Below the pieces are notes generated by a model. The model was given only the letters and a program-made list of their open reading frames with translations. It searched no databases and was not told where the DNA came from. This document shows positions 9,606 to 17,679 of a stretch of DNA of 64,000 nt, in pieces. Position numbers and translations under genes: made by a program. The stretch is from Micromonospora cabrerizensis. Lineage in GTDB: Bacteria; Actinomycetota; Actinomycetes; Mycobacteriales; Micromonosporaceae. The stretch covers positions 1 to 64,000 of the forward strand of contig NZ_JAKKFI010000089.1 of the NCBI RefSeq assembly GCF_022230955.1. Direction: 5' to 3'. The stretch's first letter is position 1; every line of letters starts with the position of its first letter.

Positions 9606-9716
9606 CACGCCATCGTACGGACCCGGATCAGCGACCTTCATCGGCTGGACGGCCGCCAGCAGTGACCAGGTCGGCGTTCCGGACGCCGATCGGCGGCCGG
9701 GGCGGACTATCGTGGC

Positions 9717-9932
9717 GTGGTGAGTACCCGCCACGTGCCCGCGCAGATCGGTGACCTCCCGCCGATCGGGCGACCGGCCAACGGTGCCCTGCTCGAGGCC
9801 GGCATCACCACGCTCGCCCAGGTGGCCACCCACCGCCGCCGCGATCTGCTGGCCATGCACGGGGTGGGGCCGAAGGCGGTCGACCTCCTGGCCGCCGCGC
9901 TGGCCGAGCAGGGGCTGACCTTCGCTTCGTAG
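9717..9932 (+). CDS. Small helix-hairpin-helix protein
   Basis: A 71-aa GTG-started protein (9717 or the adjacent GTG at 9720). IGRPANGALLEAGITTLAQV and LLAMHGVGPKAVDLLAAAL form a helix-hairpin-helix with the GVGP hairpin seen in RNA polymerase alpha C-terminal-like and DUF4332-like proteins. It probably binds DNA non-specifically or takes part in protein contacts. It is divergent from the AfsR-like gene and convergent with the ECF42 operon, whose last stop is 25 nt away. Confidence 0.6.
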   Translation: MVSTRHVPAQIGDLPPIGRPANGALLEAGITTLAQVATHRRRDLLAMHGVGPKAVDLLAAALAEQGLTFAS

Positions 9933-9956
9933 GCGGGCCGCCGGGGCGCCGCTGCC

Positions 9957-10463
9957 TCAGCCGCGCGGGTGGGCGCAGAGCGCCTCCAGCCGTTCCAGCG
10001 TCGCGGTCATGCTCGTGATCCAGCTGCGCCCGCCGTCCATGGCCGCCTGCTCGTCGGCCGGCAGCGGGGAGCAGTCGTAGGTCTCGGTCACGATGGTCGC
10101 GTCGGGGCCGTCGGGGGTCAGCTCGTAGGTCCACCGGTGTCCCCATCGCGTCGAGGGCGCGGCACCGGGTGCGGTGTCCGGGTGGCCTCGGCCCGGCTCC
10201 GGCCTCCAGCCGATGCGCCGGTTCACCTCGTACTCGGTGACGTGGTTGTTCATCTCGTAGTCGCCGTACCGCGAGTAGTGCATCCTCATCACGAAGACGT
10301 CGCCGACGGCGGCGACCGCCGCGTCCGACACGGCACCCCGCAGCATCCCGGAGCCGTCGAGGTCGGTGTGGCGCCGAGGGTCCGCGAGGACCTGGAAAAT
10401 GTCGGCCGCCGGCGCGGCGATCCGCCGGGACACCGCGACGGGCGCGGCCTGACCACCTGTCAC
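9957..10463 (-). CDS. SRPBCC (START/polyketide cyclase-like) protein
   Basis: A 168-aa ligand-binding fold protein: VAVSRRIAAPAADIFQVLAD at the start, EYEVNRRIGWRPEP in the middle, and WTYELTPDGPDATIVTETYD near the end are SRPBCC hallmarks. The GTG at 10463 is preceded by GGGAGG and overlaps the ECF42 sigma stop as GTGA, so the two are probably translationally coupled. As the last gene of the ECF42 operon it could be an effector or a ligand sensor; its ligand is unknown. Confidence 0.8.
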   Translation of the reverse strand: MTGGQAAPVAVSRRIAAPAADIFQVLADPRRHTDLDGSGMLRGAVSDAAVAAVGDVFVMRMHYSRYGDYEMNNHVTEYEVNRRIGWRPEPGRGHPDTAPGAAPSTRWGHRWTYELTPDGPDATIVTETYDCSPLPADEQAAMDGGRSWITSMTATLERLEALCAHPRG

Positions 10464-11725
10464 CGGTACGCCTCCCTCAAGGTGATCGCCGTCGACGCCT
10501 GGCGCTGGACCTCGCCGAGCCGTTCGGTGAGGAAGGCGCGTTCGACCTCGTTGTCGGTGTGGGCCAGGGCCTCCTGGTAGGCGTCCGCCGCCGGTGTCCA
10601 CCGGTCGAGCTGGCGCAGGAATTCACCACGGGCGGCACTGAGGTAGCCGTAGGTCGCCAGGACCGGTTCGGCGAGCAGTGGTGTCAGCGCGTCGAGACCG
10701 GCCTGCGGGCCGTCGCGCAGACCCACGGCCACGGCACGGTTGAGTTCGACCACCGGCGAGGGCCAGAGCTGGAGCAGGACGTCGTACAACCCGATGATCT
10801 CCGCCCAGTCGGTGTCCGACCAGGTCGGCGACTCGGCGTGCACGGCGGCGATCGCGGCCTCGACGGCGTACCGTGTCGGCGGCCTGCGACGCAGCGCGTC
10901 GGTCACCAGAGCGACACCCTCGCTGATGAGCCGGTTGTCCCACCGCCCGCGGTCCTGCTCGGAGAGCAGTTGCAGCCGCCCGCCGGCGGAGACGCGGCTG
11001 TCGTCACGTGCGTGGATGAGCAGCAGCAGCGCGAGCAGGCCGCTGATCTCCGTGTCGGTGGGCATGAGCAGGTGCAGCATGCGGGCGAGGTTGATTGCGC
11101 TGTCGACCAGGTCACGGCGGACAAGGTGCGCGCCGCTCGGCGCCGTGTGGCCGGTGGTGAAGATCAGATGGACGACGTCGAGGACGGCGCTGACGCGTCC
11201 GCCGAGGTGATCGGGCGACGGCACACGGTACGGGATCCGGGCCGTGGTGATCTTCTTCTTGGCTCGTGTGATCCGGGCGGCCATGGTGGGTTCCGGCACC
11301 AGGAACGCGCGGGCCACCTCCGTGGTGGACAGCCCACACACCAGCCGCAGCGTCAGCGCGACCTGAGCGTCGCGGGACAGGGCCGGATGACAGCAGGTGA
11401 AGACGAGTCGGAGCCGGTCGTCATCGAGGCCGTCCTCGGGGCCGGGCACCGACCGGTCGGTCACCAGCAGCGGTAGGGCCCGACGCAACGCCGACTGGCG
11501 ACGCAGCACGTCCAGCGCCCGGTTGCGGGCGGTGGTTGTCAGCCACGCACCGGGGCGATCGGGGATGCCGATCTGCGGCCAGACCCGCAGCGCCTGGGCG
11601 TAGGCGTCCTGGGTGCACTCCTCGGCGAGGTCGAGGTCCCGGGTCAGGCGTGCCGTCGCGGCCAGCAACTGGGCCCAGTCGCGGCGGTGCGCCTGCGCGA
11701 CCGCCGCGACGACCTCGGCGCTCAT
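10460..11725 (-). CDS. ECF42-group RNA polymerase sigma factor with C-terminal TPR-like extension
   Basis: A 421-aa sigma factor, more than twice the usual ECF length. Region 2 is LLAATARLTRDLDLAEECTQ and GAWLTTTARNRALDVLRR; region 4 is LTLRLVCGLSTTEVARAF. About 200 residues follow (IGLYDVLLQLWPSPVVELNR, ALAHTDNEVERAFLTERLGE), matching the TPR-type extension of ECF42. This group has no membrane anti-sigma; the extension is known to affect activity. The partner DGPF/YCII gene lies immediately upstream with an ATGA overlap, the diagnostic neighbourhood. A candidate ECF42 promoter precedes the operon, suggesting autoregulation. Confidence 0.9.
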   Translation of the reverse strand: MSAEVVAAVAQAHRRDWAQLLAATARLTRDLDLAEECTQDAYAQALRVWPQIGIPDRPGAWLTTTARNRALDVLRRQSALRRALPLLVTDRSVPGPEDGLDDDRLRLVFTCCHPALSRDAQVALTLRLVCGLSTTEVARAFLVPEPTMAARITRAKKKITTARIPYRVPSPDHLGGRVSAVLDVVHLIFTTGHTAPSGAHLVRRDLVDSAINLARMLHLLMPTDTEISGLLALLLLIHARDDSRVSAGGRLQLLSEQDRGRWDNRLISEGVALVTDALRRRPPTRYAVEAAIAAVHAESPTWSDTDWAEIIGLYDVLLQLWPSPVVELNRAVAVGLRDGPQAGLDALTPLLAEPVLATYGYLSAARGEFLRQLDRWTPAADAYQEALAHTDNEVERAFLTERLGEVQRQASTAITLREAYR

Positions 11726-12078
11726 CCGCGGTCGACCACCGGACGGATCTCCACCCCGCTGTGCGCGGCGGAGACCTCGTACAGCCGCGAGGCCAGACCG
11801 ATCACCTCATCGAGGTCGGAAGCCTCGATCAGGTAGTAGCCGCCCACCGCCTCCTTGGTCTCCAGGAACGGCCCGTCCGTGATGGTCAGCCGACCGTCCG
11901 GGTCGGTGCGCAGCGTGGTTGCGACGCTCGCCGGCTCCAACTGCTGGGCGTTGAGGATTGCTGGCCCGGCCGCGACGGTGAAGGCACAGTGGGCCTCGTC
12001 GCGCTGCCGCAACTCCTGCGGCGACATCGCGGCCCACTGCCGCTCGTCGCCGTGGATGAGGATCAGGTACTTCGCCAT
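11722..12078 (-). CDS. DGPF/YCII-related protein, ECF42 partner
   Basis: A 118-aa protein starting MAKYLILIHGDERQWAAMS, the usual start of DGPF-domain (YCII-like) proteins. TITDGPFLETKEAVGGYYLI contains the name-giving DGPF and the conserved ExKE-GGYY strand. The fold is a dimeric ferredoxin-like barrel and the biochemical role is unknown. DGPF genes are the standard neighbours and known targets of ECF42 factors. The ATG at 12078 is chosen by family start; an in-frame ATG lies at 12087. Its stop overlaps the sigma start (ATGA). Confidence 0.88.
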   Translation of the reverse strand: MAKYLILIHGDERQWAAMSPQELRQRDEAHCAFTVAAGPAILNAQQLEPASVATTLRTDPDGRLTITDGPFLETKEAVGGYYLIEASDLDEVIGLASRLYEVSAAHSGVEIRPVVDRG

Positions 12079-12126
12079 GTCGCGCATCCCATCGTGTGGA
12101 GCCCGGCCGGGCCCGCCTACCCCACC

Positions 12127-12154
12127 GACGAGTGAACCTGATCGCCGATCGACA
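12127..12154 (-). promoter_or_regulatory. Candidate ECF42-dependent promoter
   Basis: On the minus strand TGTCGA (12154-12149) and CGTC (12130-12127) are 18 nt apart and 49 nt upstream of the DGPF start. The published ECF42 motif from Streptomyces venezuelae, as I recall it, is TGTCGA at -35 and CG(A/T)C at -10. A second TGTCGA lies at 12185-12180 but with a poorly spaced -10. Confidence 0.5.
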
Positions 12155-12267
12155 GACGAGAGGACCAATCTTCACCGCGTCGACAGTTCACCGCCGTACG
12201 ACGGGACACTCCGGGCGAAAGATCATGGGTAGCATGCTCCGGCGTCCACATGTCATCGGGGGAGAAC

Positions 12268-15126
12268 ATGCGCCGTCGTACGATCCTGCAGTGGCCGCTC
12301 CTGGCTGGGGCTGCCAGCGCCCTGCCGATGCTGACGGCGAGCCCCTCCCTGGCTGCGGCAACCCGCCCGTGTCTGCTCGTCTCGGCCGACGACTTCGACG
12401 ACCTGCGAGCACGGGCCGCCAGCGAGCCCTGGCGGAGCTGGAAGAGGGCCGCGATCAGCCGGGCCGGCTGGGATTTCGACGCGGCACTCTCGCTGGGTGA
12501 CCGGTCCAAGCGTATCGCCGAGATCGCCAGCTACTCCTCGCTCGCGTACATCCTCGACGACCAGACGAACGCGGCGGTTCACGCCCGGAAGATCCTCACA
12601 ATGGTGGGCCACCTCCACCGAGAGGTGGTCACCCTCGGACTGCTCGACAAATGGGACTGGAGTGGGACGGTTCCCCAGGCGAACGCTCTCTTCCACCTGG
12701 TGCTCGGCCTGGACGTCGTCCACAGCGGGCTCACCTCGACCGAGCGAGCTGCGGCCGAAGCGAGCCTCGGGCAGATTGCCGCGGCCTTCGCTGACTACCG
12801 GTCGTTCCCGAGCTGGCAGGCGGCGCCGATCGGCGCCTACGGCACCTGGCTCGCGTACCGGGTGACGGGCGGCGGAAGCAGCGCGGAGCGGGCGGCGCTC
12901 GGCGATGCCATCAGGGAACTCGAGAGCCATCTCGCGTCCGTCATGGGGGTCAGCGGCGCGTACCTGGCCGCACCCACCTACGTCGGCCACCGCCTCGGCT
13001 CACCGGGTGATCGTGACCCGAAATCGTATTTTGTCGATGTCCTGAGCAGGGATCCGGAGCTCTACTCCAGCGTGCCCGGCTATCGCAACTTCTACCAGGA
13101 CCCCACCTACCGGGCGGCGATGGAGTTCTATGCCGGCTACCTCACGACGCCGGTCACCCGACGCCTACCTCGCAGGAGGCTGGCCGCCGAAGCCAACGTC
13201 ACGGTACGCGGTGGGAAATACGCCAGCGACCCGGGCGAATCTGGTGGCCTCCTGCACGTGAAGGTGGACGAGCCCGACTTCACCCGAGAGTGCTTCCTCC
13301 GTTTCAATCTCGATGATCTGGCCGTCGACCAGGTGGTCAAGGTGCGACTTCGGCTCTATCTGAGCATGGTCGGCGCGGACGGCTGCCCGTTGGCAGTTTC
13401 ACGGGTGGACGACTCCTGGGATGAGAAGGTCACCTGGAGCGACCGGCCAACGGCCACGACACTGCTCGGCACCTGGGATCCGCGGACCAGGATGGCGGCG
13501 GAGCTGGACGTGACAGTGGCCGTCCGCGACGCGTTGGCGGCGGGGGCCCGGAAGTTCTCGGTCGGCATCCGCTCCACCGGTGCTGGGGCCAACCGGTTCG
13601 CCCAGTTCATCTCGCGACAACCGGGTGTCGCCGCCGAGGCAAGCTTCTTACCCAGACTCCTGGTCAACACCACGGACGACATCGTCGCTCGCGACGAGTA
13701 CACCTTCGGCGACAGCGCGACAACCGGCGGCGCGGTGTCCCGCTCTGCCCGCACCTACAGCGCCGACAAGTTCAGCCCGGCGTCTGCGTCTCACGCGGCA
13801 TGGAGTCTGAACCGAGTGACCATCGCGCCCCTTCCGATGATCACGACGTACGCCCTGACGACCGAGGCGCCGTCGCCCACCGCTGTCGTTCCGAGTCGCG
13901 TCTTTCCCGACGCCGGCGCCTGGTTCCTGCAGAGCAGTCACGACCCACGGGCACTCGCTGGGGCGCTGTGGAACGCGATCAAGGACGGCGGTCACCAGCA
14001 TCGGGACACCAACTCGCTGCACCTGTCCGCTTACGGCGAGCACGTGCTGCGCAACTCCGGGTACAGCGGCTACGGCATGCCCGCGGTCGGGTTCAGCCAC
14101 GTTCAGATCAGGGACCTGGCCGTTCTCAGCAACACCGCACTCATTGGCTATGGCCCGACGTTCAACGACTTCTCGCCGCCGAGCCTCAACAATCACGTGA
14201 AGTCCTACGGCGCCGGGATCGTCGAGGACCTGCTGTGGGGCGGCGTCGACTACGCCACCGGCGACTCCGGTGAGGCGCTACCCAATGGCAGGCACCGGCG
14301 CAGCCTGGTCTTCGCCCACCCGAACACCGACACCCAGGGCTACTGGACGGTCTTTGACGAGTTGACCGAGGTGACGGGATCGGGTCCGGTAGGAATCGCC
14401 TGGCATCCCAACTCGGCCAGCGATCCAGTTGCGGCTCCGACGATGACGGATTACACCTTCCCCATTGACGTCGACCCGTGCACCGACACCCGGGTGAGGC
14501 TCACCGCGTTCCTCGCCACGCCGCCTTCCCAGGTGCACGTCAAGAGCGGCCCGTTGGCCGACTGGGCCGACAGCCGTCAGGGAAGGTACCTCTACGTCAC
14601 CTACCCGACGGACTCCGTAGACCGCAAGAACGTCGTCACCGTGCTCTTTCCCTTCGACGACGCTCACCCCAAGGCGGCGATGAGCAGAATTGCCGGAAGC
14701 GGCTACTCGGGTGCCGCGATCACGCACGCCAGCGGCCACACCGACTATGCGATCGCATCGATGGGTGCGACCGAGAACACCATCGGTAACGTGAGGTGGC
14801 AGGGGTGGGCCGCGTGGTACCGAACCACGAGCGGAGCTGCACCGAGCACGGTTGAAGTGCCGAACTACCTCGTTCGCAAGGGGCGCACCCTGCGCTGGCG
14901 GGATTACGGCTTCGAGACCGACTCGTACGTCAGCCTCCTGGCAAAGGGACGCGGTGGGCGCGTGCTGAACACGACCGGCCACGACATCACGGTCACCTTC
15001 TACTATCCCGGGCTGAACCTCGTACGCCTCGACGGCAGGCCCGCCACGTCGCCGGCCTCGGGCGCCGGATGGCGCTCGGTCATCGTCCCCGCCGGAAACA
15101 CGGTCTTCGAACTCGTGACAACCTAG
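12268..15126 (+). CDS. Tat-exported heparinase II/III-like polysaccharide lyase with inserted DNRLRE domain
   Basis: A 952-aa protein with a twin-arginine signal (RRRTILQ, hydrophobic stretch, ending SLAAA). Residues 30-300 are an alpha/alpha-toroid-like region (VHSGLTSTERAAAEASLGQI). Residues about 309-469 look like a DNRLRE/CBM96 module (ECFLRFNLDDL, DDSWDEKVTWSDRPTA). The heparinase II/III part resumes with DGGHQHRDTNSLHLSAYGEH, whose His and Asn residues match the catalytic segment, and ends in a beta-sandwich (MSRIAGSGYSGAAITHASGH). It should cleave an acidic polysaccharide outside the cell by beta-elimination. The ATG at 12268 has GGGGGAG 5 nt upstream; the ATG at 12250 has none. Confidence 0.75.
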   Translation: MRRRTILQWPLLAGAASALPMLTASPSLAAATRPCLLVSADDFDDLRARAASEPWRSWKRAAISRAGWDFDAALSLGDRSKRIAEIASYSSLAYILDDQTNAAVHARKILTMVGHLHREVVTLGLLDKWDWSGTVPQANALFHLVLGLDVVHSGLTSTERAAAEASLGQIAAAFADYRSFPSWQAAPIGAYGTWLAYRVTGGGSSAERAALGDAIRELESHLASVMGVSGAYLAAPTYVGHRLGSPGDRDPKSYFVDVLSRDPELYSSVPGYRNFYQDPTYRAAMEFYAGYLTTPVTRRLPRRRLAAEANVTVRGGKYASDPGESGGLLHVKVDEPDFTRECFLRFNLDDLAVDQVVKVRLRLYLSMVGADGCPLAVSRVDDSWDEKVTWSDRPTATTLLGTWDPRTRMAAELDVTVAVRDALAAGARKFSVGIRSTGAGANRFAQFISRQPGVAAEASFLPRLLVNTTDDIVARDEYTFGDSATTGGAVSRSARTYSADKFSPASASHAAWSLNRVTIAPLPMITTYALTTEAPSPTAVVPSRVFPDAGAWFLQSSHDPRALAGALWNAIKDGGHQHRDTNSLHLSAYGEHVLRNSGYSGYGMPAVGFSHVQIRDLAVLSNTALIGYGPTFNDFSPPSLNNHVKSYGAGIVEDLLWGGVDYATGDSGEALPNGRHRRSLVFAHPNTDTQGYWTVFDELTEVTGSGPVGIAWHPNSASDPVAAPTMTDYTFPIDVDPCTDTRVRLTAFLATPPSQVHVKSGPLADWADSRQGRYLYVTYPTDSVDRKNVVTVLFPFDDAHPKAAMSRIAGSGYSGAAITHASGHTDYAIASMGATENTIGNVRWQGWAAWYRTTSGAAPSTVEVPNYLVRKGRTLRWRDYGFETDSYVSLLAKGRGGRVLNTTGHDITVTFYYPGLNLVRLDGRPATSPASGAGWRSVIVPAGNTVFELVTT

Positions 15127-15179
15127 AACCCGGTTCACAGCCGGGCGTCGACGGGTTCCGGGGAGCGCCACGTCGACTA

Positions 15180-15208
15180 AGCGCCCCGTCCGGCGTGGAC
15201 GGGGCGCT
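15180..15208. terminator. Bidirectional hairpin terminator
   Basis: A 12-bp perfect stem (15180-15191 with 15197-15208) with a 5-nt loop is followed by a T-rich stretch. It separates the lyase gene from the convergent small gene. Confidence 0.8.
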
Positions 15209-15216
15209 TGGTCGGT

Positions 15217-15498
15217 CTAGTCGAGTTGCGTGTCGTAAGCCGATCGGTCCTCGTCAGCCGTCGACGCCGGGGCGGCTACCTCGATCCGGGGTGACCGGTC
15301 CGGCGGAAGGTGGGCGGGGTCGGCGATCACGACGACGTCCACCTCACCGTCGATCATCTTCTGCTCGACGGTCTCCCATGGTGCCCGGACGATGCCCTTC
15401 AACCGGTAGTCGTGTTGCCGAAGGTGTGCGAGACACACCGCGACGGCGGGCTCCGACGGCTCGATGTCGGCGGGGATCCAGATGACGGCTATTTCCAT
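15217..15498 (-). CDS. Small cytoplasmic protein of unknown function, 93 aa
   Basis: The alternating beta/alpha pattern (MEIAVIWIPADIEPSE, VCLAHLRQHDYRLKGIVRA, EVDVVVIADPAHLPPDRSP) resembles the first half of a Rossmann-like or serine-resolvase N-terminal fold, but the catalytic Ser and Arg pattern of a recombinase is not evident and there is no DNA-binding tail. AGGAG lies 6-7 nt before the ATG. It starts 12 nt after the stop of the proline-rich exoprotein gene and is probably co-transcribed with it. Confidence 0.6.
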   Translation of the reverse strand: MEIAVIWIPADIEPSEPAVAVCLAHLRQHDYRLKGIVRAPWETVEQKMIDGEVDVVVIADPAHLPPDRSPRIEVAAPASTADEDRSAYDTQLD

Positions 15499-15510
15499 GA
15501 TCTCTCCTGA

Positions 15511-16344
15511 TCAACGTCGTGGACGCGGCTGACTGATCAGGAGTTGCCGTGGAGGCGGAGGCCCCCGCTCCACGGGCCGGCTGGTGGCGCGCATGTCGAC
15601 GGCGGCGACGGTGAGCCCCCGCGACAGTGGCGAGATGGGTGGTGGACATTCGGCCGCTGACGTCGGCGAGTCGACACCGCCGGCGCCGACGCCGGTGGGT
15701 GCGGACGCGACAGCCAGCACGATCGCCGGTAGCCCCGGCTCGGGGCGGCCCGGCGGGCGCGGTGTCGGCGCGGGCACCGCACCCATCGCCGCCTGCGCCT
15801 GACCCGACGTCCGGGCCCGATCCCGCGTGCGGCCGTCGGCGGTGCCGTGGGTGCCGCGAGACACCGTGGCCGTCACGAAGGTCGACGGTGCTGGCGGTGC
15901 TGAGGGCGGCGGCGAGGCGGGGCGGGCGGCCCGGGAAGCGGGGGCGGTGGGTGACGAGGACGACGGGGCTGCGCTCGGCGGCGGGGTCGGCACAACGGCG
16001 GGGGGCTTGGCCGACGTCGACGGCAGGGGAATGGCCGGCAGAGGCAGCGGACTGGCCGACGGCAGGGGGAGCGGGATGGCCGACGGCAGGGGAAGCGGAA
16101 TCGCCGACGGCAGCGGCAGCGGGATGGCCGACGGCAGCGGGATCGACAACGGCGACTCGACCACGCCGGGCAGCAGTGTCTCGATGAGATTCGGCGAGGT
16201 CGTGGCCGTCGCGGGGTGGGGATCGGTTGGCAACGGCACCGGCAGTGGCGGCGTGGAGTCGGCGCGAGCGGGGTCAGCGCCGAGGGCTGCGCCCAGTGCC
16301 ACCGCCCCGAGCGCAACCGCGGGCAGGCTGTGCCTCAGGCGCAT
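15511..16344 (-). CDS. Exported proline-rich repeat protein
   Basis: A 277-aa protein with a Sec signal (MRLRHSLPAVALGAVALGAA, cleavage near ARA). A low-complexity Pro/Ser/Ala region follows with tandem 8-residue units of the type IPLPLPSA, then an Ala/Pro/Ser linker. There is no sorting motif or transmembrane anchor. The C-terminal 80 residues (basic, RPVERGPPPPRQLLISQPRP) show no fold I recognise. It could be a cell-wall-spanning or surface protein. Low complexity makes the coding call less certain, but the frame, signal peptide and repeat periodicity (24 nt) agree. Confidence 0.55.
   Translation of the reverse strand: MRLRHSLPAVALGAVALGAALGADPARADSTPPLPVPLPTDPHPATATTSPNLIETLLPGVVESPLSIPLPSAIPLPLPSAIPLPLPSAIPLPLPSASPLPLPAIPLPSTSAKPPAVVPTPPPSAAPSSSSPTAPASRAARPASPPPSAPPAPSTFVTATVSRGTHGTADGRTRDRARTSGQAQAAMGAVPAPTPRPPGRPEPGLPAIVLAVASAPTGVGAGGVDSPTSAAECPPPISPLSRGLTVAAVDMRATSRPVERGPPPPRQLLISQPRPRR
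16021..16145 (-). repeat. Tandem 24-bp coding repeats (IPLPLPSA units)
   Basis: About four to five imperfect 24-bp units lie inside the proline-rich gene. Repeat number in such tracts can change by slippage. Confidence 0.65.
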
Positions 16345-16583
16345 CGCACAGGGGCGGTGGAGAGCCGTGTCGCCGGCCGCGCCCGGTCCGAGTCACCGGT
16401 CCTGCGTCGCTGGCCGAGCCGTCGCTCCTCGCTCCCTGTCGTTCGCTCCATGTGTGTTCCTTGCCCCCGGTAAGGGCGAGCTACACCTCCCGTCACGCCG
16501 TACCTGGCCAGAGGTACGTCCACTGCAGACAATGCACCCTCTGAGGTGGATCGACGGCGACGGCCGAACGCGGCGGCCGGGCG

Positions 16584-17588
16584 TCACACCGCCGGGTCGT
16601 GCGGCGGCGGCTGCCGGAGGGCGTCGCCGATCATCCCCGGCCTGCGCCGGGCCACCCCCGCGAGAAGGTCCGCGACCTGGACGCGCGGATCGTCACGGGA
16701 GTCGACCATCACCAGCCCCGCCAGGGGTGACACCCCGTTCGGTAGAGCCCAGGTGGTGTCGGCTGCCGCCGACGATGCGCCACGGGCGGCCATCATCCGC
16801 TGAAGGCGAGTCAGTCGGTCGGCCGTCAGGGCGCTCTGCTCGTCGTGGGTCACCAGCACCTGCCGCTGCCCGCCGCTCCAGGACAGGACCGTCTCCGCGA
16901 GCGCCGGCAGCAGCGGTTCCAGCGGTGGGGGCACCGACCGGTCGTCGTTGTCGAGTCTGGCCAGCACGGCTCGCACGTGGCTCGGGTCGAGCCCGTGGAG
17001 GACGGCGTCGGCCGCCGCGCCGAGCCCGCGGTGCAGCAGCGCGTCCCGGGCCTGGAAGAACCGGTGGACCGACTGCCGCACCGGCACCCGCCGCTTCATC
17101 CGGACGAGGTCGACGAACGCCGCCAGGAAGGCACCCCAGTCGCTCCCGGCCGAGTGTCTGGCCGCGTAGAGGCCGAGGGCGGTCGGCCGCTGGTCGCGGG
17201 CCAGCCGGGTGCCGGCCGCGTACGACGGCTCGGCCAGCAGGAAGTCCACGATCCGGGTGACGAGGAAGAACTCCTTGTCGATCAGGTGGACGTGGGCGCG
17301 GCCGGTCAACGCGGTCAGCAACCACTCCAGGGCTTCGTCGGCACCGGAGCCGCGCAGGAACCGCCCGGACTTCAGCTCGTGTGGTGAGAACCGGAACCCC
17401 GACCGCAGCGCGGTGATGAGCGCGACGGCCTCGTCGGCCACCAGGTCGACACTCGCGTGCGTGATCACCGGGGCGGTCGAGTGCAGCAGGTTGGTGCCGG
17501 AGAATCCCGACTCGTCGCAGGCGATCTCCACGACGGCGCCCACCACCGCGTCCCGCAGCGGCAGCCCGCCCTGAAGTGGCGATCTCAC
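16584..17588 (-). CDS. DUF3800-domain protein
   Basis: A 334-aa cytoplasmic protein. EIACDESGFSGTNLLHS (Asp-Glu-Ser near the N-terminus) and the later VQVADLLAGVARR (second acidic Asp) are the conserved ends of DUF3800, an RNase H-like fold found near mobile elements and defence genes. HELKSGRFLRGSGADEALEW lies between them. The start is GTG with GGGAG upstream. Its function is not established in this family and no defence partner adjoins it. Confidence 0.75.
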   Translation of the reverse strand: MRSPLQGGLPLRDAVVGAVVEIACDESGFSGTNLLHSTAPVITHASVDLVADEAVALITALRSGFRFSPHELKSGRFLRGSGADEALEWLLTALTGRAHVHLIDKEFFLVTRIVDFLLAEPSYAAGTRLARDQRPTALGLYAARHSAGSDWGAFLAAFVDLVRMKRRVPVRQSVHRFFQARDALLHRGLGAAADAVLHGLDPSHVRAVLARLDNDDRSVPPPLEPLLPALAETVLSWSGGQRQVLVTHDEQSALTADRLTRLQRMMAARGASSAAADTTWALPNGVSPLAGLVMVDSRDDPRVQVADLLAGVARRRPGMIGDALRQPPPHDPAV

Positions 17589-17679
17589 CCGCGAGCTCCC
17601 GCCATGCCGACCATGGTCACCCGTGCACCCGTGCAGAACAACCCGATTGTGTACGACGCGGCGCGAGGTGACCGGCCGG

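Noticed and set aside
16584..17588. DUF3800 protein as part of a phage-defence system
   Set aside because: DUF3800 genes occur in defence islands, but here the neighbours are unrelated and there is no nuclease, methylase or helicase partner.
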